Shown: piece after piece, positions 58,901 to 64,000 of the stretch
How positions within the stretch are numbered: the stretch's first letter is position 1
How the letters are laid out: each line of letters begins with the position of its first letter
Source of the DNA: Calcarisporiella thermophila CBS 279.70
Taxonomy: Eukaryota > Calcarisporiellomycota
Direction of reading: 5' to 3'
NCBI RefSeq assembly: GCF_041956535.1
Contig: NW_027192205.1
Location: 434,085 to 498,084, forward strand
DNA length: 64,000 nucleotides
Program-made: the position numbers and the translations under genes
The notes under the pieces: generated by a model
The model's input: only the letters and a program-made list of their open reading frames with translations
Told to the model about the DNA's origin: nothing
Database searches by the model: none

Positions 58901-59430
58901 GGGACCAAAGGTGATAATCAGGTGAGTATGGATCTCGGAGTTGCTGCTCCCGCAAGCGAGGCAAAAACGGATGAGGTAGAAGTGGAACTGCCAACAGAGC
59001 AGAAAGACATCAACGCTATGTATGAAGACGCATTGTCTGATCTTAAGCGGAAGCATACTGATGCTCACCAGGTAATTGCACAAGATTGTCCCATACTTTC
59101 TGTTCTCTCAATGCTCCATCGTCAAACATTTGACTTAACGCTTATATACCTTCAATTCAGGGTCGGGATGCGCGTACAAAACGCGAAGATTATTACCGCT
59201 CGTTCCGCACACACCTGGTTTTGACTTGGATTGCATGTAATGCCATCCTTATCGCGGTCATAACCAGCCACCAGTTTGATCCTCTCTTTGGTAAAGAGAG
59301 TACTTTACGCGGGGGCGCTCTTGGCAATTACTATATGACGGGACTTTTATGGGGGATTGCCGGGATGACGGCTTTCAGATTCTTGGGGAGTTGTGTGTAC
59401 TTGATCGCATGGAACCTCTTTTGGAGATAG
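55968..59430 (+). CDS. chitin synthase, division 1 (second of tandem pair)
   Basis: The start at 55968 gives [20 protein letters not shown] and a Pro/Ser/His-rich N-terminal extension of about 260 residues that is longer than and unrelated in sequence to that of its neighbour. From [19 protein letters not shown] on, the two proteins align closely: [75 protein letters not shown]. All catalytic motifs are intact. Two introns are private to this copy (within HDVS/WGTK and after DAHQ), while three introns of the first copy are absent. The C-terminus ends [13 protein letters not shown]. Probably a tandem duplicate with a different trafficking or regulatory N-terminus. Confidence 0.95.
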
Positions 59431-59865
59431 GCCTATTTCATCTCGTTGCGTCTTGTTTTTGCTTTTCGAAGTGATTTATTTTCAAAAGGCCATCCCAAGC
59501 TCCAAAAAAAAAGAACTCTTTTTTATTCGTATGTTTGGACCATCTCCTATCCCATTATTCCTTGTTCTATTTTATTTGCCGGTGCCATTTTATTATCACT
59601 ATTTGATTTATAAATATCTAGCCTTCCCAATTTGTAAAATAGGAGCATCTGCCCGAAGAGTTGTAGCCATGTGTGCCTCAACAACGGCTTTTTTTGTTTA
59701 AAACTAAAGCCCTCCAAAACGATCCATTATACATGATTGTTATTCATTCCTAAGCATCGTTTCCTCTTTGTTCTCTTCGTTTAATCTTTTCCGCTTTATA
59801 TTTAATCAATTTTAATCCCTACCCACTATCTATTGCTTATACGCGCTTGACATGGGATCGGCGTA
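59431..59865. other. intergenic region
   Basis: AT-rich 435-bp spacer between the second chitin synthase and the low-complexity protein gene; no other gene seen. Confidence 0.4.
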
Positions 59866-60423
59866 ATGAGTGACGATAATCCAACGAAAGAAGAGAAGAA
59901 AGAGGAAAAAGAAGAAAAAAAAGAAGAAAAAAAAGAAGAGAAAAAGGACGACAAGAAGGACAACAAAGACGAGAAAAAGTCCATTGCACCCTCCCTCAAT
60001 CTTGGCACCGGCCCCATTGTTTCCATTAGTTGGCAGTCACCGTACTCTTATTATTATGGCCAAAACTGGCCCTATTATTCAATGTATTCTCCCTATTATT
60101 ATCCCGGGTATTTCGGATATTATCCAGGCTGGCGTATGCCTATGGTGAATCCCTGGTTTGGAGGCATGTATCCAGGATATGGAATGTACAATCCTTACGC
60201 GATGGGAATGGGAATGGGTATGGGCCTAGGACTAGGAATGGGCGGGTACGGATACCCATATGCATATAATCCATACAATTTGCCGTGGCCACATTACAGT
60301 TACTATGATAGTATTATGGGCCACCACCCTCTTGGCGGTCTCTTTGGCCACCATCATCATAATCCTTTCCATCATCACCACGGTTATCCCCACTTTGGTT
60401 TGGGAGGGATGGGATTGTTTTAG
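59866..60423 (+). CDS. low-complexity protein: Lys/Glu head, Tyr/Gly/Met body, His-rich tail
   Basis: A single-exon frame for 185 residues. Residues 1-40 are nearly all Lys, Glu and Asp (EEKKEEKEEKKEEKKEEKK). Residues about 45-150 are Tyr, Gly, Pro and Met rich (YYSMYSPYYYPGYFGYYPGW, then a GMGMGMGLGLGMGGYG repeat). The end is His-rich (FGHHHHNPFHHHHGYPHFG) and closes with GGMGLF. There is no signal peptide, no membrane helix and no cysteine, and the body has almost no charged residue. Such composition is typical of proteins that self-associate or bind metal; that is inference. Long uninterrupted frame and consistent composition argue for a real gene, but no family is recognised. Confidence 0.65.
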   Translation: MSDDNPTKEEKKEEKEEKKEEKKEEKKDDKKDNKDEKKSIAPSLNLGTGPIVSISWQSPYSYYYGQNWPYYSMYSPYYYPGYFGYYPGWRMPMVNPWFGGMYPGYGMYNPYAMGMGMGMGLGLGMGGYGYPYAYNPYNLPWPHYSYYDSIMGHHPLGGLFGHHHHNPFHHHHGYPHFGLGGMGLF

Positions 60424-60913
60424 TGGGCTCTCTTCGTTGCCTATATCTATTTGATTCTCACTAATCGCTATTCCATATATATATCCCCATGATATCTCTT
60501 CATACCATGGATCTATTATTATACTTGTTCTTTTTTTTACAAATAATTTAATCCAATTCTTCTGGTTCTTCTTTATATTCCTGACAATAAAATAAAGCAG
60601 CGGACCTTCTTTCCTTGCTTTTTGCGTGGGTTTAATTGCTGTGTCTACTATACAAAAAAGAGCCCTTGTAGGGCCATGGGAGAATATCTAAAAAAATTGG
60701 CCAGCATAGAGTACAAGATCCCCAAAAGTGGTCGTCATCGCGAGCATATCCTTGGAGAAGGTGCGTATGCTCGTCACAGGGGCGCTTGGGAGGAGGTTAA
60801 CGCGCACTTTGCATTCTACAGGCTCATTTGATCCCGTTAGGAATACAGTTGGAGATTCGGGCGTCCCTAGAATAATCCGAACGAAAGTGTGTCAACGGAT
60901 GTAGAAAAATGAT
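60424..60913. other. intergenic region
   Basis: AT-rich 3' flank of two convergent genes. A short frame after the ATG at 60676 (MGEYLKKLASIEYKIPKSG, ending 60831) could be a small peptide gene, but nothing else supports it. Confidence 0.35.
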
Positions 60914-62603
60914 TTAGAGTTTCCAAAGAAACCTACCCAAAAGCGCGCTCAATTTGTTAGATAAAGGCTCCACCTCCAATGATCTCTCTAGCCCCTCAAC
61001 CGCATATTGCATATCAGCTATGTAGGCACCCACATCCTCTGAGCTTTTTGAGTGCCATAACACCAAGTAAGCATCTCTGCGATTCTCAGTCTGTGCGCCA
61101 AATATTGAACAGAGGCTTTCTAGTGAGGTATAGCTCGGTATTGTAGGATCAATAACGATGGGACACCATGCAATCAGAGAATAGGGTATATCCGCATCAC
61201 TCAGGGAACGGCGCCTGCGCTGCAGAGAGTGGATTTTTTTGGAAATGGCGAATAAGAATCGACAGGAACGATTGTATGTCGCGGTGATTATATTGGTGGT
61301 GACCAGGGCGAGATGATTCGCGGCAAGTTGGATCTCAATCTGGGTTTTTCGTTTACTCTCCTCCTCCTTCTCCTCTTCCTCTGCCTCCTCCACCACCATC
61401 TCCCCCTTACGTTCAATTTTCTCATCTTCTACCACGTCAGCGGGCGAAATATCTATTAAACCCAAATAGTTTGAACAATCTCCGATACAGTTAAGACGAT
61501 GGGGAGAATCCTTCCACTCTCTCACAGCAGCATGCCCCTCGGACGACTGATGTTCGTTCTCACTTTGTTCATTAAAATGGCGAATGGTTATCTTCTTTGG
61601 ATGAGTTCTTGAATAGCAGGTGCATATGCGGCCACTAGGAAAATGCTGTACCATGCCAACCATCACACTAAATAAACTTGCTCGGTGGTGATCTTTTTCA
61701 GCATGCTCCATGGTTTTCTCAGCCGGTCTTGTGCCTCCAATAAGGAGAGATTGAGGAGCTACAGCCAGCGAGTGAGGTGTGAAGAAAGTCGGAAGGCTAA
61801 AGGTAGTCACCCATTCAAAACGTAGAGATCCATCCCAGTGCTATTGATTAAACATGCGCACACAAGGGATGATAGAGAAATAAGTTAGCGGCTCTAGGAT
61901 TTAATTTTGAAGTATTGAACTAAGGCTTTGTACTTACATTTTTGAGGCCCCATACGATAACCTCTCCCGAGGCACAAATAACGGCTGCCCGATTTCCGGA
62001 TCCACTCGCGAACCGAAGGGAAGATGGAAAAGTGACATTCAATCTAGAAGCTCGCATATATAACCAGACTATTTACATTTAAAGTTTTCTCTCATTGAGT
62101 ACCTGTTTTTTGAGCTGCTTTTAAACTCACGTATTTGCCTCCCATCCCCTAACTGTATTACAACAGGCACAGATCGAAAATTGCTCTTGTTGTCGCTCAT
62201 GAAGCCCATTTTGTTGTCTCCCTCATTCATGTACGCATATCCCCTAATTTCGAAATTGCCCTGGTGTGAAGGCATCAAGGTAACGGCGACGGCTTCATTT
62301 GCTTGGAGATCTTGCAGAATGAGGAATCCTTCCGAGTGTATGAATGTCTCATGATCTAGGTGAAGCGACGATAAATCCTCCTATTTATTAACTTATTTAA
62401 GAGGGGCATTACAATAATAATGGGGGTTTGGGTTGATACTCTACTTGAATTGGAAGAATATCGACCGTTCCATTTGGGTAGGCAAGGGCCGCTAAAATGC
62501 GCGAATTCGATGGCAAAAAACGAGGCGCATGACGATTCGCAGGAGAAGACACAGAATATTGCTTGGAAGAGAGCGGGAAGCGGTACTCCCGCAATGTCAT
62601 CAT
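60914..62603 (-). CDS. unrecognised protein with beta-propeller-like segments
   Basis: Several exons on the minus strand. A 5' exon (62450-62603 or longer) reads MMTLREYRFPLSSKQY and RILAALAYPNGTVDILPIQ. Further exons give HLDHETFIHSEGFLILQDL, SVPVVIQLGDGRQI and SGNRAAVICASGEVIVWGLK. The last exon starts HWDGSLRFEWVTTFSLPTFF and contains an acidic run (EEAEEEEKEEE) before a helical C-terminus ending ALLGRFLWKL. Short hydrophobic strands followed by G-x-V/W-x-V patterns suggest WD-like blades. I cannot identify the family; a diverged WD scaffold or a TFIIIC-like subunit are possibilities only. The start codon is uncertain and may lie up to 62801. Confidence 0.5.
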
Positions 62604-62970
62604 GCAATCCTGGTTGTGCGGATTGTGAAGCAAGATCTTTAATATACTATCAATACTCTGTTCGTTAATTGAGTGACTGCATTGTGGCTTTGTTAGCCCT
62701 ATAGAAAATTTATCTATGCTGCTGTAAATCCATGATTGGCGTGAGCGCGTTTTCCCTGTTCCCTTTGCTCTGAGAAAAAAAAACGCCAGGAAGCCACTCA
62801 ATTTTACCTCGCACTCGGATTTTTTATACTAAATAGTAAAGACGCGTTTATTTTTTTTTGTTCCTTTGAATTTACTTTAGCAAATAATTTATGTCTTTAG
62901 TTCTTAATTGCATTATAGAGATCTCCCTTTTCTTTTAGTTAATATTTAACATAGGATTAATTTGCGGTAA
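62604..62970. other. divergent intergenic region (possible 5' exon on minus strand)
   Basis: AT-rich divergent spacer with one ACGCGT (62842-62847). The minus-strand frame of the neighbouring gene stays open to about 62801, so part may be coding. Confidence 0.4.
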
Positions 62971-64000
62971 ATGACTCAGCACGTTCTTTCAGACGTGATA
63001 GACTGCTTCATCTTGCTGGATATCAAGATGGCAGGATCGTTTGAGAACGCGTCGAAAGCACAGAGCAAGGTAGGCCCAACTACGTCTCTTTTGCAATATA
63101 ACATGGCTTGCTAGCTCCCTTTGTACTCGTTGCTTTGCCACTCCCCCCAATTTTTGAGACCATTTCAGTATTCTTTTTCATATGATAACATTCTTAATAC
63201 ATTTTTGAAAACTCCCAGCGGATAGTGTTTCATAATGAATGAGCTAATTCATTCTGCCATTGACAGGTGCTTTCAATAGCCGAGATAGCGTGGATAACTG
63301 TGAAGAGCTCGACTCTCGAGATTCTCCACCAGGAATCGAGCCGCATCTCTACATGTTCACGAAATGGTCCAGCGAACCAGTCCGGGGCAGATATTTCTCC
63401 TCCTATTCATGACGATTTAGATGCATCCTCTCAGTTGAGGCATGTCCTTTCGCGGCTTGACTGTCACCTCGATGATCTCATACAGAAGGGCCACTCTACC
63501 TGTTTTGTCTCCTTCGGAGGCTCGATGTTGCGAACAATTCTCCCTGCAGAGGCACGCCTACATTCACTAGATCTCCCAACCCATCTCACTTCGCCTCGAT
63601 TGGTTGATGTTCGTCTAGCGGCTGCAGAGCAGCTAGCGAATCAACCCGAAATACCGTGGGGTCAGGCCGCAACGCTTGAAGAGCTGGCACTTCAACTGGG
63701 CCTTGAGCCGGAGCCACAGAATGCGTGCGAAATGCTACTCCGTATTTTGCGGCGGCTGGGAGGCGAGGACAGTGGGAAAGTAACCCCCGTGGATTTAGCG
63801 GCAGAATGGGACAAATTCACGTCCGATTCGAGCATGGTTGTGCGAATGACTGGATTACCGCAAGACCTCTCCCACACTGAGCTGGAGGCGTGGTTCAAAA
63901 GCGGTGCGGGGGTTAAGCCGGCCGCGTTTTGGATGGTGCGCACTCAAGATAATCAACGGCCTAGCGGTAGTGGCTTCGTTGTTTTCGCAACCCATGCTGA
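62971..64000 (+). CDS. RNase H-fold (DEDDh exonuclease-like) protein with RRM domain, partial
   Basis: Exon 1 (62971-63069) reads MTQHVLSDVIDCFILLDIKM; the intron 63070-63266 is GT..AG and joins in frame to VLSIAEIAWITVKSSTLEIL. Then come CFVSFGGSMLRTILPAEARL, SPRLVDVRLAAAEQLANQPE, LEELALQLGLEPEPQNACEM, and an RRM-like start (VRMTGLPQDLSHTELEAWF, SGSGFVVFATHAD), where the window ends. The order resembles fungal Eri1-like exonuclease proteins carrying a C-terminal RRM. The acidic catalytic residues appear lost: DIK instead of DxE in motif I, GGSML without the usual Asp in motif II, and no H-x4-D in motif III. It may be a pseudo-nuclease RNA-binding scaffold. The 3' end is beyond the window. 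Confidence 0.5.

Noticed and set aside
60757-60766. ATATCCTTGG on the plus strand
   Set aside because: There is no branch site, AC acceptor or supported gene around it.

Overview
The window is nuclear DNA from a fungus with intron-rich genes; introns are mostly 50-150 bp with GT..AG ends. Fungal identity rests on two tandem chitin synthases with the division-1 N-terminal domain, a velvet-domain regulator, Sey1, Atg22, a DUG2-type WD40+M20 protein and a small secreted RlpA-like double-psi barrel protein. Several genes are types I associate with lineages outside the Dikarya or with animals: the AP-4 epsilon large chain, the minor-spliceosome-linked RBM48, a ZCCHC17-like S1+CCHC protein and a JTB-family membrane protein. 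With a U12-type AT-AC intron present as well, an early-diverging (zoosporic or zygomycete-grade) fungus is the best guess. The species cannot be named from the sequence.

Layout. 0-5.7 kb: a small secreted protein (+), then DUG2 (glutathione degradation) and a JTB-like membrane protein (-). 5.8-11.8 kb: COG1 (Golgi tether) and ECO1 (cohesin acetyltransferase) on the minus strand, the latter with three ACGCGT boxes in its promoter. 12.6-15 kb: DPH4 (+) and KAE1 (-), tail to tail, both acting in translation fidelity. 15.2-20.6 kb: AP-4 epsilon and a velvet regulator (-). 20.6-22.8 kb: long GC-rich non-coding stretch. 22.8-30.9 kb: SEY1, an unrecognised acidic protein, eIF1A (all +), then a secreted DPBB protein (-). 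32.3-37.4 kb: ZCCHC17-like (-) and RBM48 (+) from a 107-bp shared promoter, then the TORC2 subunit SIN1 (-). 38.6-44.5 kb: three minus-strand genes predicted to serve the vacuole (VIT/Ccc1 metal transporter, Atg22, S10 carboxypeptidase). 45.2-51.8 kb: ECM29 proteasome adaptor (+). 52.2-59.5 kb: two tandem chitin synthases (+). 59.8-64 kb: a low-complexity K/E + Tyr/Gly/His protein (+), a poorly conserved beta-propeller-like protein (-), and a DEDDh-exonuclease-like+RRM gene cut by the window end (+).

The strongest unusual signal is an AT-AC intron inside AP-4 epsilon (16799-16899, minus) with an ATATCCTTT 5' splice site and a TTCCTTAAC branch site. Removing it restores the adaptin frame exactly. 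Seventeen kilobases away lies RBM48, whose animal and plant homologues work in the minor spliceosome. Together they argue that this fungus retains a working U12 splicing system.

All exon structures were read by eye from splice consensus and protein similarity remembered from known families. No alignments or searches were run.
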